Numbered from the stretch's first letter, positions 35,865-48,724 are shown. The stretch: 64,000 bases of DNA from Anaspis maculata (GCA_949128115.1 OX421961.1:86101277-86165276), one strand, 5' to 3'. Notes: generated from the letters alone by a model not told the origin. Program-made: numbers and translations.

Positions 35865-36524
35865 CTCAACGAAAAATAAGGATATTGAAAATTGTCGCCC
35901 AAGTTTAAATAAAGATAACTGAAGAAAAAGTAAACCAATTTCAAAAAAATCAACACCACCTGCTGTGCTGTCCTTAGTTTGATCATACATCGCATTTTGC
36001 AAGATATACAGGGTGCCAAGGGAAGAGGTGAAAATCAGTGAATTTTCGAAGTGGTCTACCTGTTTTAGAAAAAATGTCAGATTTTTTCTCAGTTCATTTT
36101 TTGGAAGCCTGCATCAATCTGTCAACTAAATAGTAAATTTATTTCAATCAGGTTTTTTTTTCAAAAAGTTTTTAATTTTTTTTTATGAAATCAAATAAAA
36201 ATTTATGTTGATTTAGTAAACTTACAGAATCGACATCAAATTTTTTCGATTTCATAAAAAAATTCAAAAACTTTTGGAAAAAAAAATTGACATTTTCTCT
36301 GAAACAGGTAGACTACTTCGAAAATTCACCGATTTTCACCTCTTTCTTTGGCACCCTGTATATCTTGTGAAATGCGATAGATGATTAAACTAAGAAAATC
36401 ACCCTGTAGCCAAAGAATAGTCCTATCAGGCAATGTTGATTTTTTTGAATTTGATTAATTTTCCCTTTAGCTATCTCTATTTGAACTTGATCAACAATTT
36501 TCAATATCCTTATTTTTCGTTGAG
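35865..36524. mobile_element. Palindrome centred on a CAGGGTG element
   Basis: CTCAACGAAAAATAAGGATA (35865) is mirrored at 36505-36524. Pairing continues with indels through TCAAAAAAATCAACA and CATCGCATTTTGCAAGATAT to the inner boundaries at 36008 and 36359. The outer arms are more diverged than the inner ones. Confidence 0.7.
36008..36359. mobile_element. Inner CAGGGTG-bounded MITE
   Basis: TACAGGGTGCCAAGGGAAGA and its inverse AAGGCACCC-type right end bound 352 bp. Inverted pairing runs through GAGGTGAAAATC and TACCTGTTT. Long T and A runs lie near the middle. Confidence 0.75.
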
Positions 36525-37661
36525 CAGTTAAGTTGGAAATAAATTCACACACTCAGAGCTTCTTGATCATGAAGGACTTTTGGAAATATTTCTGGTTTTC
36601 AAACAACTACCATGATATACAGACCAGTCTATCTCCCCACTTTGCGGTGTGTCTAGTAGGAAGCCTCGCCCAAAAAAAGGTCTTCGTAGCAATAAATCAT
36701 TTTGGTACATTATTACAAAAAGTACACACAAAACACGTACACACATACAATAAGTATCGATTGTTTTGTTGTTAGCTTGGAAACTGGTTGAAACTTGGTT
36801 GGCAAAAAATTAATAATAGTACCTAGTGATATACTAAGTGATATCGAAACATATTTGCCAAATGTGACCTGAGATGGAATAAGTAGTCATTATGCAAAAA
36901 AAGGGAATGAAAGGAAAATAGAAACTGTATGTGACACGTAAGAATACCTCTTATCTGCGATTTGCGGTAAAAATGGGAAGTCATTCAACTAATGACAGCA
37001 GACAGTTACTTAAAGACAAATCTTGAGTCTAGCACAATTTTTTTTTTTTTTTGATGTAGTGGCAATTGTTCAATAAATCCTCTATATAATTGATTACAAC
37101 TAAAGAAACTGGTATTCACAAGTACTAGTGAAAATAACATTATACCATGTACCCATCTTTAGCACCCCATTTTTGTTCCCGCGACCAATGGGCCGTTTTA
37201 ATAGCTGTATTATTCCTTTTACACGAAATCTCAGATAATCTCACCTCAGTTAGAGAGAGAAAAAGCGAGAATTACATAAGAGGGAGAGAGACACAACTAA
37301 CAATTGAAGTGAGAATTCTCAGTCAAGATGATAAAAGGAACGCAGCTGATAAGTCGAACAAAATGAGATGCATTCTGGGAATATTGGTGCAGTCAGTCAT
37401 CGGTCGGTATAGGGACTTTTGAGACGAAATATTTTCATGCCTGTAGTGATCTCAGTTTGTACTTTTTTTGAACGAATAAAAAAGAGAGAAAGTCCCCATT
37501 CAGGCCCGAAACAAGGATCGAAAATATGATATTTAAGTATATAAATATCAAAATGTGTATAATAAGAAAAAACTTCACCCGTAAGTGTTTTTATCTACTT
37601 TACTCTCCTAATACTAATAATTTTTGACAAGTGACACTTGGCGACGGACGTTCACTGCCAC
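36525..37661. other. No recognisable feature
   Basis: Short open frames only. A T-run lies near 37040. I see no supported gene or element boundary. Confidence 0.35.
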
Positions 37662-37728
37662 GCGCTGGTCCCATGGGACCAGCAGCGTGAAGCTCCACCA
37701 GGCCGCGCTGGTCCCATGGGACCAGCAG
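37662..37728. repeat. Duplicated palindrome GGTCCCATGGGACC
   Basis: CGCGCTGGTCCCATGGGACC followed by AGCAG occurs twice in direct order (37662 and 37704), separated by CGTGAAGCTCCACCAGGC. The preceding GGACGTTCACTGCCA is met inverted near 38550 (TGGCAGTGAACGT), so it may belong to the end of a larger element that spans the LINE at 37963. Confidence 0.6.
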
Positions 37729-37962
37729 GAAATTTTCATTTTTCCAGGTTTCTGACTTAAGTACGCTGTATATCGACAATGGCAGCGGTCCATCACGACC
37801 TAGGAGGTTACAAGTGCATGGATATCTTTTTGATTTTTGATATATGCGAAATTTGGCCTCCAAAAAATTATTATGTTGGGCCCATTCTTTCGCAATTTTT
37901 CAAAAAACCAAGGTGTATTTCGAACTTTGACTTGTGCTAGAAGACTCAGTTTTCACTGCACT

Positions 37963-38470
37963 ATAGAATAGAATAGAATAGAATAGAATAGAATAATTTA
38001 TTTGAAGTGCCACTGAGACCTTACACAGGTATTTTACATCTAGACACTGACAGATCTATTACAGTAAAATCAATTACTCAATACAATAGACAATTACGAT
38101 GATAATGACATGAAAATAATCACAATTAAAATCGTATAAAATATCACAGCTTAGTGCATTACTTCATACTCGTCTCAAACTCTTTTATCGAGTAGAATAC
38201 GTTTTCTTTCAAAAAAGACTTGACTGTATGTCTGAAGAGATTCGAAGTTGGTACTTTCCAAGACATAGGCAGCGAGTTGAACAACCTGTAGGGTATAAAC
38301 TTGACATCAGAGAGATGGGTCTTCTGCAGTCTGAAACATGGGAGAGGTATGGCATTGTTTCTGGTCGCGTGGATTTTGGTCATATTCAACCAAAAACTCG
38401 ACTCCCTGGCACGTACTAGAGACTCCAAAATAAATTGATTGATAGAGGTTAGTATGCCAAACTTCTTAAA
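37963..38470 (-). mobile_element. 5'-truncated LINE with (TTCTA)n tail
   Basis: Minus-strand LINE 3' end: coding sequence 38470-38159, a 3' UTR, then a simple tail of ATTCT units (37995-37963). Simple-repeat tails and 5' truncation are usual for CR1- or Jockey-like elements. No target duplication could be fixed because the 5' junction lies in a 20-bp tandem repeat. Confidence 0.75.
38159..38470 (-). pseudogene. LINE reverse-transcriptase C-terminal fragment
   Basis: The frame reads KKFGILTSINQFILESLV, then FRLQKTHLSDVKFIPYRLFN, and ends KSFLKENVFYSIKEF. The order (KK.GILT, a residue-rich linker, LFN.LP, K..L...FYS..EF) is characteristic of the last part of insect CR1/Jockey-type reverse-transcriptase proteins. 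About 100 residues survive with no internal stop. The catalytic domain is absent, so it is non-functional. Confidence 0.75.
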
Positions 38471-38520
38471 ACATAATTATACTTCTTATATTCATAATTC
38501 ACTTCTTATAACATGACATA
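38461..38520. repeat. Three tandem units of about 20 bp at the LINE 5' junction
   Basis: Three units beginning ACTTCTTA (38461, 38481, 38501) repeat with variation. The first overlaps the LINE codons for KKF, so the array straddles the truncation point. Confidence 0.55.
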
Positions 38521-38529
38521 AAAGGCCTG

Positions 38530-41500
38530 ATAAGAAAAATCGCAAAATTTGGATGGCAGTGAACGTGTTAAACCAGGGGTGCGATTCTCGAGTTATTCGA
38601 ATGACTTTTCGCTCGACTTTTCGCTCGACTTTTCGAATACGAATCTCCTTGGTTTCGTGTGCACTTGGACTGTCGGAAAAGAGAATTCGTATACGAAAAT
38701 TATATAATTGCTGATAATTGTTTGACAATTCAAAATTCAATCGTCTACAAATAGAAATGTCTGACAATTGACACTAGGCGCCAGACGTTCGCTTACCTTT
38801 TAGTCGCAATAAATTGTTGCTATTGGTTGAGAAGCGGTTTCATAATTATGTTCCTGTTCGTCGTTCGACAGTGCTTTCAGTATCTTAAAGTGTTGGTTGT
38901 TGAACCAAAGTCATGGACCAAAGTAGATGAGAATTGGTTTCATTGGTTGAATAGAAAAGCGGTTTAACGCAGTGTTTCTTTTCGACACAGCTTTCAGCAT
39001 CGAAGTGTCCATTGGTAAACCAAAGTAAATAATCAGTATATTATTGTACGACGAGATTCATAAGACGTAGTATTGTCACAAGACTGATTTTGGGGCACAA
39101 CGAGTTTATACAAGGAGGTACCTTTTCTTAAAGCTAGGCTCGTAGCTAGGTATCTTATACACAAGAAAAATTCCTCTCCCGTGATATTGATTAGGTAATC
39201 CGCGAGCCTCATGTGTTCAATTCCGCTTCCACAGCAGCGTAAATCGAATTAAAAGAATCATCCCATAGCTCGCTTAGGTAATTCTCGCATTGTGTTCTCT
39301 TTCTGTGACATATTATTGATGATCAAAGTAACTAGAATGAGTCATGCTTTCAAATTAAACTTGTCCCCCTCTGTATTCACGTATGGATGTTGCAAGGAGG
39401 AGTGTTTAGCAGTAAATCTTCATTTATGTACTTGTATGTACCTACATATGCAATAAATAAATTCCCGTTTATACCCACAATCTCAATGAGCCGTATTCTT
39501 CGAGATAATTCAATTGAGGGGATGAGCGCGTGAACATTGCAATAATGAATGCCTCTGTGACGTGAAAGAGGGAGAGGTGAGTTGAGATGACGTTGATAAG
39601 TATCTAATAAAAGATCATGCTGAAATTTAATAATATTAGGTGAGATATTGAATGACTTTTTTCTGCAAAACTCTCAAGAGATGTATTGGTCGTACCATTA
39701 TTTAATATGAAATGAAACACTACTTCAGTCTTTGTGTTTGGTGCAAACAACTTTTGCTTGACACACACCTCGCGCTTGATGAGGATGCAAGGCGAATGGG
39801 TGGCTTTGTCTGTTACGACGGCGACGCTATGATGCATCCAACATTGCATAAATTCACCCATGATTCTGCTTGTGGTGGCATAGTCGATAATTAATAACAG
39901 AACCTTTGTTTTGCCATGACAAAGCAAAGGGACAAATGGGAACCTGGTACAGCCCATTTGCTGAAGGATGTTATGTGGGGGTAATGATTTGTTTCAGCGG
40001 TAGACGCGTGGAGATTGCTGCTCGTCAACAAATGCCTAAATGTGCATCATCAAGGATATACGCTTCGCCGTGACGTGTTTCCCATGTAAAGTGCTCGGTT
40101 TTTGATAGATGTTGGACAATAACGTGTCCGCATCTTCGCATTCCCATCCCTCCGTCTCTGCCGTGGCAGTGTACATTAGTTGCTCACGTATGTCGTTAGA
40201 TGGCAGATCTCTTCTTCAACATGTTGAAGGCCAACGGCGGTAAGATCTTGTCTAGTCACGGATTGTCATTCGGGTCACGTGGTTATATCGTTATTATACA
40301 GCCGGTGCTGAGGATTAGAATCGGTTGCATCAGAAGCGTCCGTTTCGTCCTTATTACTCCTTGCCCAAACGCGACTCTCGCCTTTCGCCAATATCCTTTT
40401 ATGTTGATATTTTGGGGAATGGCAACATACACTTTATATAAATTTGTCTCCAGCAAAAGTGCAAAATTGAAGATATCAAAGCCAGGATGCTCATCCACCG
40501 CGTAGATCATGGAAGTGCTACAATTCTGACAAAAGTGTGTGCCTGGCGCGAGGTAGATGGCACTTGGCGCCCTCCGGAACTCAATATTCAGTCCATAAAC
40601 CGCGAGACTCAATATAACATACAATATCCCCGATCCTGCTCGAAAGTTTGTCACACGAGATGCGGAATGAACTCTTGTCACATATCGGGCAGAGAAGGGC
40701 TCGTAAAGTTGTCGCATGCGGTGCGATTCCCTGTACATAAATCCATGCAGGCATTTACGACACAGGTGCCATCTGTGTAACGAACGATAAGTGCCCGCTG
40801 GGGGGCATCAACTCAAAATTGGTGCCACCCTCTCCTGAATCTGAATACGAATCGTATAATTTTTTTGGGGGTTCTTGTCAGTTTCCAGAAGTCGACGTGG
40901 ATGGCTTTTCTTCCGCTTATTGTTCTCACGATTTTATGCAAAATTTTATGCAGTAGGTACCTATCTACCTACGATTCGCCACACGCTATCTAATAGCCAT
41001 GTTGATTTCACACGGTATGAGATGTTTCCGTCAGAACGATAAAAAGCATACATTATTTATTGTACGATGGTGCGGCTTGGGAGACCTAGCACATCGAAGT
41101 TCTGATGGAATCTGGTTGTGTCGCTGGAGATTTCTGTGCTTTTGCGGAATTTGCAAAACCATCATCGTCAAGTAGGTAGGTAGGTACCTATCATTGTAGA
41201 AGAGACTTCTCTGAAATGATCATTGGGAGAAGCGGAATGATCTCTAAAAGGTTCTGTTAATTCACCATTTCAGATGCTCAAAGTGGCCGCGACAAGTGCA
41301 TAAATTGTTCAAATTATTGCAAGCGCTCACCTATCGGATACTTTTAATCTTGCATTACGGTGCAGTTAGATTTAACTAGCGTTGTTATGCTAAATGCAAA
41401 AGACGGCATTCTATATTAAACTCTATCTATATGCAAAGAAGAGCCTTTTAAACGATAACCGTAAATAGCCAACTTTCAACACACATTGTGCAGTCGAACT

Positions 41501-42400
41501 GTGCAAAGCAAAAAGTTTAATTACCTTATAAATATTAAGTCCCCCAGTCCCCGGTTTGAAAAAAGGGCATCCACGGCTGGACAAACCGAACGGAGCTTTC
41601 TTGAATGGGACGGCAGACTTCTTCCAATACAGCTGTTGCTAATTGTAGGCGCATTATGGGTGGTTTTTGAATAGTTCTGAGATTTCGTTGTTTATAATTT
41701 TTACTCAAATTTTATAGCAGCATTATTAGTGCTGTTGAGGGTGTCTCAAGGACGGAGTTATATAGGCAAAATAGGTAAGCGTTGCGGAATCAATCCGTCT
41801 CGTTTCATTCCTTGACAGAATCCTACCATTCAGGTCTCTTTCGAAAGCTATACAACGATGTACTTTGGTTTGAGCCCATTGGCATTTCGAAAATCGAATA
41901 AAATAAAAAAATAAAGTAGCTATCATTAGTTTCAATTTTCTTGCAATACAGGGTGTTACACTTTTTTTGGTCAATATTTTAGTAGATCATAAAAAAATAA
42001 ATAGGTAGACTTTCTCGAATAAATGTATACCAGAAATGCATTATAACGGAAATAGAGGCTTTCAGAGTTCAGCTTTAAAATTGGTTTTTGTGTTGTAGAT
42101 TCCAAATTCATTTACTGGATTTTGACCAAGAGATAGAAAGAAAGAGAAGCTTTCAAAATCGGTGATGAATGTACTGACTAAGAAATGTGAATGAAGTTGT
42201 TTGAGTTCCTGCAAATGTACATGAAATTATTGGTAAAGTATCGTTTACTGTGAAATTGAAGAATAAAGAAAAATAAAGACATGTCAAAATCAAACAAGAA
42301 AATCAGAACTGTCAATCGTCCAGACTACAACCGATCGTAAATTTACTAGAATAATATCTTATTTTATCCAATCTTATTAAATAATGTACATACATGCCTG
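38530..42400. other. Long stretch without supported genes
   Basis: No gene, LINE tail or clear inverted-repeat element is seen. Opposed open frames near 40200-40780 (101 and 151 residues) overlap on both strands without recognised motifs. TACAGGGTG occurs once at about 41948 without a partner. Confidence 0.35.
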
Positions 42401-42404
42401 CATT

Positions 42405-43171
42405 TTTCAGTTAGACTGGATAAAGCATAGTATTCTACTCGTACTCAATAGTGCAATGCGCATTATCACGGGATGCATTAAATCTACGCCGACTTACTGG
42501 CTCCCCACACTTAGCCATATTGCGCCTCCCTTTCTCCGAAGACAAGCTGCTTTATTTCGTCAATTCGGAAAGGTGATGGAAAACGGACATCTACCTATAC
42601 ACGAAGATATTGTCGCCGCGTCTTCAACTCGATTAAAATCGCGTAGACCACCCATCAAATCGGCCAATCAACTTCGCGTTGAAAACTTCAATATAATACA
42701 TAAGTGGGAGGAATTATGGAGTCGGACAACAACCCAAGATGTGAACTTATTTTTACCAGTCGACCAGAAGCCGAGTGGATTCGACCTTCCAAGGAAAATC
42801 TGGAAGACTGCGAACCGAATTAGATGCAACCACGGTAGAACCGCCGACTTTTTGTATAAATGTGGTAAAGTTCAATCTGGACACTGTGACTGTGGAAATC
42901 CACGTCAAACTGTCGTGCACATTGTTAAGGAGTGCGAACGAAGGGCATACCCTGGCAATTTCTCGGACTTTTACACCCTTTCCAAAGATACAGTCACTTG
43001 GATTGAAAACTTGGACATCGGGATCTGATTAATTATTTCTTTTTATTTATTTATTTATTTACTTTTTTATATACTTGTTATATTAAGTACTTTCTATTAC
43101 TATTATTATAGTACCTCTCGAGGTACCTCTTGTCTGTAGCATGTATGCCATACGCTAAATAAATAATCTAC
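42405..43171 (+). mobile_element. 5'-truncated LINE
   Basis: The C-terminal coding part ends at 43028, followed by an AT-rich 3' UTR with TTTA repeats and CTAAATAAATAATCTA at the end. It stops next to a partial MITE at 43172. The 5' boundary is approximate, and no target duplication was identified. Confidence 0.65.
42411..43028 (+). pseudogene. LINE reverse-transcriptase C-terminal fragment with zinc motif
   Basis: The frame carries LNSAMRIITGCIKSTPTYWL, then LPTLSHIAPPFLRRQ, a phrase common after the reverse-transcriptase domain in arthropod LINE proteins. Near the C-terminus CDCGNPRQTVVHIVKEC gives a CxC...H...C zinc-like motif. About 205 residues survive without an internal stop. The polymerase core is missing. 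The zinc motif and linker differ from those of the LINE at 21709, so two families are present. Confidence 0.78.
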
Positions 43172-43240
43172 TCGCGGGTAATGATTGCTTCTTACTCATG
43201 AGGATGCAGTTTGCCGACACGAGCCTTGGCGAGGGGAAAG
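43172..43240. repeat. Half copy of the 3001-3100 MITE
   Basis: CTCGCGGGTAATGATTGCTT, TCATGAGGATGCAGTTTGCC and GAGCCTTGGCGAG match the left half of the element at 3001-3100. The right half is missing. Confidence 0.65.
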
Positions 43241-43439
43241 TTGTGGATACCTTATGAATTTTTAAGATAAAAAGTTATCGAGTTAATTTTCTTGCAACAT
43301 AATTATTCTGTACAGATGAAATTAGCAATTAAGTTTGAGTTGCAATGTGATCGTCAGTTACCGTTACCACTTCACCCCGCCCTTGGCAACCATCTTGTGT
43401 TGAGAAAGTTTAAGTTACCTAATGTGCGTAGCGAATACT

Positions 43440-43872
43440 GGAGTGCGTTCATATAAACACATATTTCAGCGTATGTGCTTTCAACTGCTAACGTCAACCT
43501 AACCTCTGACGGTGTGGTAGAAATTTTGCAGCAGGTAGGTAATAGGTATTCATCAATCAGTTTTTATTTCATTTGAGAAGTACTTTATTCTAGATATCTA
43601 CTAGCACAATAAGTGAGTACCATTTTCACGGTTTTGCTTTTCACTCTTTTCAAAAAAACACAAACCTCGACACAAACCAATAAGTGTAACAAAAATAACC
43701 TCTTATAGTACGTGATCCTAGCCTAAATCTTTCAAATTTTTGCGTGCGGACTGTAGAGTCAACTTCCGCCCGTGTCTAGAGGTTAGCGATTCTCGAGCAC
43801 TTTTGAGTTTGGACTTTTGAACGAGCATTGGGTGGAGCGAGAATCGCCCGCTTCGGTTTATGAACGCACTCC
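43440..43872. mobile_element. Probable MITE, GGAGTGCGTTCAT ends
   Basis: GGAGTGCGTTCATA at 43440 is mirrored by TATGAACGCACTCC ending at 43872. An inner inverted pair GCGATTCTCG / CGAGAATCGC lies at about 43787-43850. No target duplication is clear. Confidence 0.45.
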
Positions 43873-43983
43873 TGTCCTGTCCACCTATTGAAGTGGGCCG
43901 GGGAAAATTAGCGTTCAAACGTTCGAACTTCGAACCTGTATCTCCACTCTCCACGAGCACAAGTCGAGCAGTCACACCTATAC

Positions 43984-44279
43984 CATTGTATAACTACTCC
44001 TAGTAGGCCAGCCGCCGTTCAAATTGTGCAGTTTTCGGAAAGCACGGGCAGATGGCGTGTTCAGCATTTGTCGTTAGGTCGCTCAAATTAGTTATAAATT
44101 ACGCTGTCTTCAAATTTCAACGTGGCGCCCAACTTACTGATAGATGTTGATGGTTTGGTACAGAAATTTTAATTTTTCTCATATGCGCTGATAATTTCTT
44201 GCGAGCTAATTGCTCTAGGCGACATCTAGCGACAAAATTCCAAATTCGAGGCTGACCTACTAGTAATAGTTATACAATG
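43984..44279. mobile_element. 296-bp MITE with 7-bp target duplication
   Basis: The ends CATTGTATAACTA (43984) and TAGTTATACAATG (44279) pair, and matching continues through CTAGTAGG.CAGCC. The direct repeat CCTATAC flanks both sides (43977-43983, 44280-44286). The superfamily is uncertain; 7-8 bp duplications suggest hAT or a similar group. Confidence 0.78.
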
Positions 44280-44286
44280 CCTATAC

Positions 44287-46499
44287 CTATAAATTACAAT
44301 ACAATCAAAATGTTGCCAATACATGAAATTGCAGAAATTTCAAGAAGAATAATATGTTTGCGACTTTTCTATAAAAGAATAATATGCTTTACTCAAGTTG
44401 ACGTCAATTTCCTCCGGACCATGGTGGCTCCGGACCCACTTCAAGGCAGGCAGTCTTATGAGTTAATGACATTCGTTACGCACTAATTTGATCGAGCAAT
44501 TGCACATTACATATTATACTCACTAGCAGGATTTACCACTGGTTTTGTTATTTTCCTAGACGAATAAGACCCAAGAAATGCGAATTGCTCATAGTCACGT
44601 CCACACGGCAGGTAGTGCAGTCACGTTCCTCCAAATTAAATTTTGTGGTAGGCCTGCAGACAACGTGCCGCACTTGGCGATATTCGCTTTCTGCACCAGA
44701 GAAGTGAATTCTAAAACGTCCATCCTTCTCGTGCGCTATACCGACCACTTATCACCAGAAGGAAAACGAATCATTTACATATTTTAATTTGATCCTCAAT
44801 TTGAGTCCACAGACTTACCCAGCAATCTCAAATGGTCGCATAAAGTAAGTTACGAAAAATTATGACCAATAGAGAGGGCTTCTTTTGTGCTTTAGGTGCT
44901 AGTGCCTGATTGATCAGCATCTTGCATTTTGCGACTGTTGTAGACGGACTGAGGCAAATTCTTTGGATCAGATCTATGTTTGCTAACTACTGGTGGAATT
45001 GTAACCTCATAGTATCATGACCATGGACTTGCGACCGGCGACTGACGACTATACAAGATTATATTATATATAATATATAATACCATACACCATTCCTTAC
45101 AAGAAAGCTAGATCATAGCTAAATGAACGCTATAGTATGGGGAAAAAAGTACTTGCAAATGTAAGTAAAGGTACGATGCCTTTAGGAAAAAGCGGAAGCT
45201 TTTGAACTGAAGTATGTATAACAATGTGAGAAATAAGGAAAGTAATTTCAGAACATGCGACCGACCGAGCAACAACCATCGAAATCTAGCAGCCAAATAG
45301 ATGACGCCGCACGCGTGTCTCACTTACGAGTACTCTCAGAGTGTACATGAAAGTAATAGCATTGTATGTAATAGTAATCGCGATATTTGGATCGCCAAGA
45401 TTTAGCCTCGAATGCTGTAGCACTGATGAGACTCAAACAAGCCGAAACACGTGTCTACTGGATGTATACATGAATAAATAAATAAATAAATAGGATTTCA
45501 ATGGCTGTTGCTTGGTCGGTCTCATGTTCTGAGATCACTTTCCTGATTTTTCACAAATATAACGACTTCAGAGCGCTGAGCCACTGAACTGAACTAAACT
45601 GAACCAGAACTTATACGATTTGGTATTATTGTATACTTACTCAAACCGCAAATCGTCACCTTTGAATGCAATTCAGAGGAAATCTGGGTGGTGGAATTGA
45701 ACTCAAGCAGACAAACAATTTTTCCTTTTACGGACGACATAAGTAGACAATGGAAATCTGCACGTTGAGCCTGGGGTAACACATTTTGTCCCGTCGTTGC
45801 TATTATATTAATATCATTTCCAGTTTGGACGGCTGGATGTGGCGTATCAAATATTAATATTTATGCGGTGCATGCACGGCGTCGGACGTGTGTGCTTCGT
45901 GGATATGTAATCCCGTTTCCCTTTTGTCATAGACAGTGTCATTTCAAAACAGCAGCCATACCAGGCAGCAGGCAGCCAACACGGCGGTAACAATATTCCC
46001 AGGGAGTCGCGGGAGAGTGAGTGAGCGAGTGGAGGACTGGAGGATGACGGTGGAAAGAGATTTGGGAGTGACGGGTACTCTGTCATTTATGTAAAAGCGC
46101 AAGCACGCACAATTCGCAGAGTAATAATAACGACATAACGTCGCTAACGTGCTAACATGATGAATAATTAACGTAATTTGTATTCGTGTAAATGAGGTTT
46201 GCTGACTGCCATGGAATGCTGTGTTGGCGTCAGTATGCATACTACCCACCAAAAAGTCCTTGTTACAGGCAGGTTATACCAAGAATAAATAAATGCACAA
46301 GAAATAGCCAATAGTTATTGTCAAAGTGAATACACATTCATCTTCACAAAATTCAATCCCTACGTCATGCCGAATGTAGTTTGCCATTTTTTAATATGAT
46401 TTGGAATACTAAATACATGTTGTATTTGTTTGAAGTGTTGGCACAATCCTTTGGCTATCAGTCCGTGGTTTTGCAAAACATTACATATAGTATAGTTTG
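44287..46499. other. No supported gene
   Basis: Contains an AT-palindromic run near 45060-45082 and a short (AATA)n run near 45473-45492. Open frames are short and lack recognised motifs. Confidence 0.35.
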
Positions 46500-46645
46500 G
46501 AGGAGCTTGTGGTGTGGTGGTCAGCGCGTTCGACTGCCATGCCAGAGGTCGCGGGTTTGATCTCCGCTGAAAACGATCGGATTTTCACTTCGAAAAACAG
46601 GCTTCTCGATTTAGTTGGAATGCTTGGTAAATGCGCTGGGCGAGA
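46500..46645 (+). mobile_element. 3'-truncated tRNA-derived SINE
   Basis: GAGGAGCTTGTGGTGTGGTG, the B-box GGGTTTGATCTCC and TTTAGTTGGAATGCTTGGTA match the full copy at 55614-55942. The match ends near 46645, so the body and tail are lost. Confidence 0.75.
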
Positions 46646-46895
46646 TAGGATAATAATTTTTTCTCTCTGCTGTCCGCTGCAAGTCCATAAACGACGTGAA
46701 TATCTGAAAGCGTTTATAAAGTTTGGTTGCAACGAGATACTGTCCAATGGTGATATGGGTTTCTTGGGTTTTGAAAATACTATCTTGATTGAAATGATCA
46801 CATAATGGTGCATTCATCGTTGATCATACGGGTAAATTACAAAATATGATGATTTGTATATGAATGAATGATGAATATGGATGACTTCCGTTTGA

Positions 46896-46901
<6 letters not shown>

Positions 46902-46927
<26 letters not shown>

Positions 46928-46935
46928 GTCTCTCC

Positions 46936-47026
<91 letters not shown>

Positions 47027-47056
47027 GAGAGAGAGGGAGAGAGAGAGAGAGAGAGA
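46902..47056. repeat. Compound microsatellite (TA)n-(CT)n-(TA)n-(GA)n
   Basis: A TA run (46902-46926), a CT run (about 46928-47010), a second TA run and a GA run (to 47056) form a self-complementary array. Frames through it read as LSLSLS or REREREs and are not genes. Confidence 0.97.
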
Positions 47057-47208
47057 TAAAACACATTGAAAACTAGGTATCACAAGATCCGTTAACTTAC
47101 ATACTCACGACTTTTGGGTTTTAATTTTGGGTAAGATAGTTACGTTAGTAATTAAAGCTCATTTATTATGCCAGTGAGCGAGGTCTGGTCAGTTATAGGT
47201 TGAAGTAA

Positions 47209-48220
47209 ACTGGGCCCAAATTGAAGTGGACCACTCCGAAATTTTGCTTCGGTAAAAATAGGAATATCTCAAGAAAAAATTGCGCGATTCTGGAAATTTT
47301 TGTGATGCTCGATAGAGCAATCTTTTGAGGTGTCGCATCTTCAATCACCTGATTGTTGACTTTCTGAAGGGCATACAGGGTGACAATGAAGGTTGTGCAA
47401 AAGAGACTTGACTTTAGCAAGATCCCCTTTCAAGAAAACAAGTCGCAAAATCTTGTAGTACACATTTTTGGAAAGCATATATCAATATCTCGAAACGGTT
47501 TAGCACTTCTGATCATATTTTATTGTTTCACAGAGTTTTTGTTTGTTTTGTGATTTATGGAGTGAGAATTGATCAGTAAAACAAGCACCCATGATGGTAC
47601 AAACTGGTGGCTATGACAGTCTTAATGCAACGGATACTTGCCATTGATGCATTTTGAACCATTCAGGGCCATCTAACATGTAATGCAATGTCACAGTATG
47701 CTTGATTTGCCAGGGTCCCAAAAGAGGTCTAGGTCCTCACCACTTCTGAGGGCCGGTGGGATCAAATTATTTCATGGTACATTTGATACAGCTATTATGT
47801 ACGTTATTGTCAAATTTTGAGAATAAGCAACAGCCCTGGCAGAGTCTATACCAAAAAAATCCAAAAATTGCAAAAAATCAATAACTCTTTGGAAAAACAA
47901 AATACGATCAAAAGTCCAAAAATACTTCGTGATGTTCATGTATGCTTTTTGAAAATATGACGAAAAAAATTCTGCGCCTTGTTTCCTTTAAATGGCACCA
48001 AGCTGAAGTTAGGTAATTTTTGCACTACTGCCATTGATTGCCACCCTGTATATTGTATATAAGGTCGACAATCAAGCCATCTAAGATGATGTATTGTAGT
48101 CAAAAAACTACTCTATCGAGCATCACCAAAGGTGCTAAAATCGGGCAATTTTTCCTCCAGATATCTTCATTTTGACCGAGACAAAATTTCAGGGTGGTCC
48201 ACTTCAATTTTTGCCCAGTT
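47209..48220. mobile_element. Palindrome centred on a CAGGGTG element
   Basis: AACTGGGC...AATTGAAGTGGACCAC at 47209 is mirrored at the right end (48220). The outer arms of about 165 bp share the motif GTGATGCTCGATAGAG. A diverged solo arm occurs at 545-760. An inner element boundary lies at 47375 and 48049. Confidence 0.75.
47375..48049. mobile_element. Inner CAGGGTG-bounded element
   Basis: TACAGGGTGACAATGAAGG and the right end CATTGATTGCCACCCTGTA are inverted. Pairing inside is weak (GTGCAAAA, ACTTNAGC). The 675-bp interior is non-coding. Confidence 0.55.
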
Positions 48221-48724
48221 CAGAAGACTAGCTATTACTACACCAAAATGAAGAAATTAATAAGACAAAAAACTTCTTACATTTTGTTATGTTGTTGCAT
48301 AACAGACAACTAGAGTTTGGGTTTCTAGGTTAGGAGTAGTTATGGTTTGCGATTTGTTTTTCTTGTATTTTATTGTTTTTTGTATTGATTAGTTCTCACA
48401 TATCATGGTGACTTAATTTTTCGAACTCTTGTTCTATAACTAACTGTATGTTACGAACAATAAACAATTACAATTACAAAACAGACAACCAGCGAGCCAG
48501 CAGATAGGTCTAAATTTTTTGTATTATTCGTTTTTGGGTTATGTTTTATTGAGAAACTCGCTCCATTTTTTCGTTCTTTATCGAACGGAGAAATTTCTAA
48601 TTTAAATCTCGAACACCTTCAACTGGAAAAGGGGTCAAGACAGCGCCAGATTTAGGGGGGGACTTTTGGGTTTTAGCACTGAACTGATCGGGTTATCAAG
48701 TACACATCAGTAAACGCTAGAAGT

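Noticed and set aside
40200..40780. Overlapping open frames of 101, 97 and 151 residues
   Set aside because: They overlap on both strands, have no recognised motif, and no splice context distinguishes one as coding.
46837..47083. Several open frames of 60-75 residues
   Set aside because: Serine-leucine and arginine-glutamate repeats from the CT/GA microsatellite.
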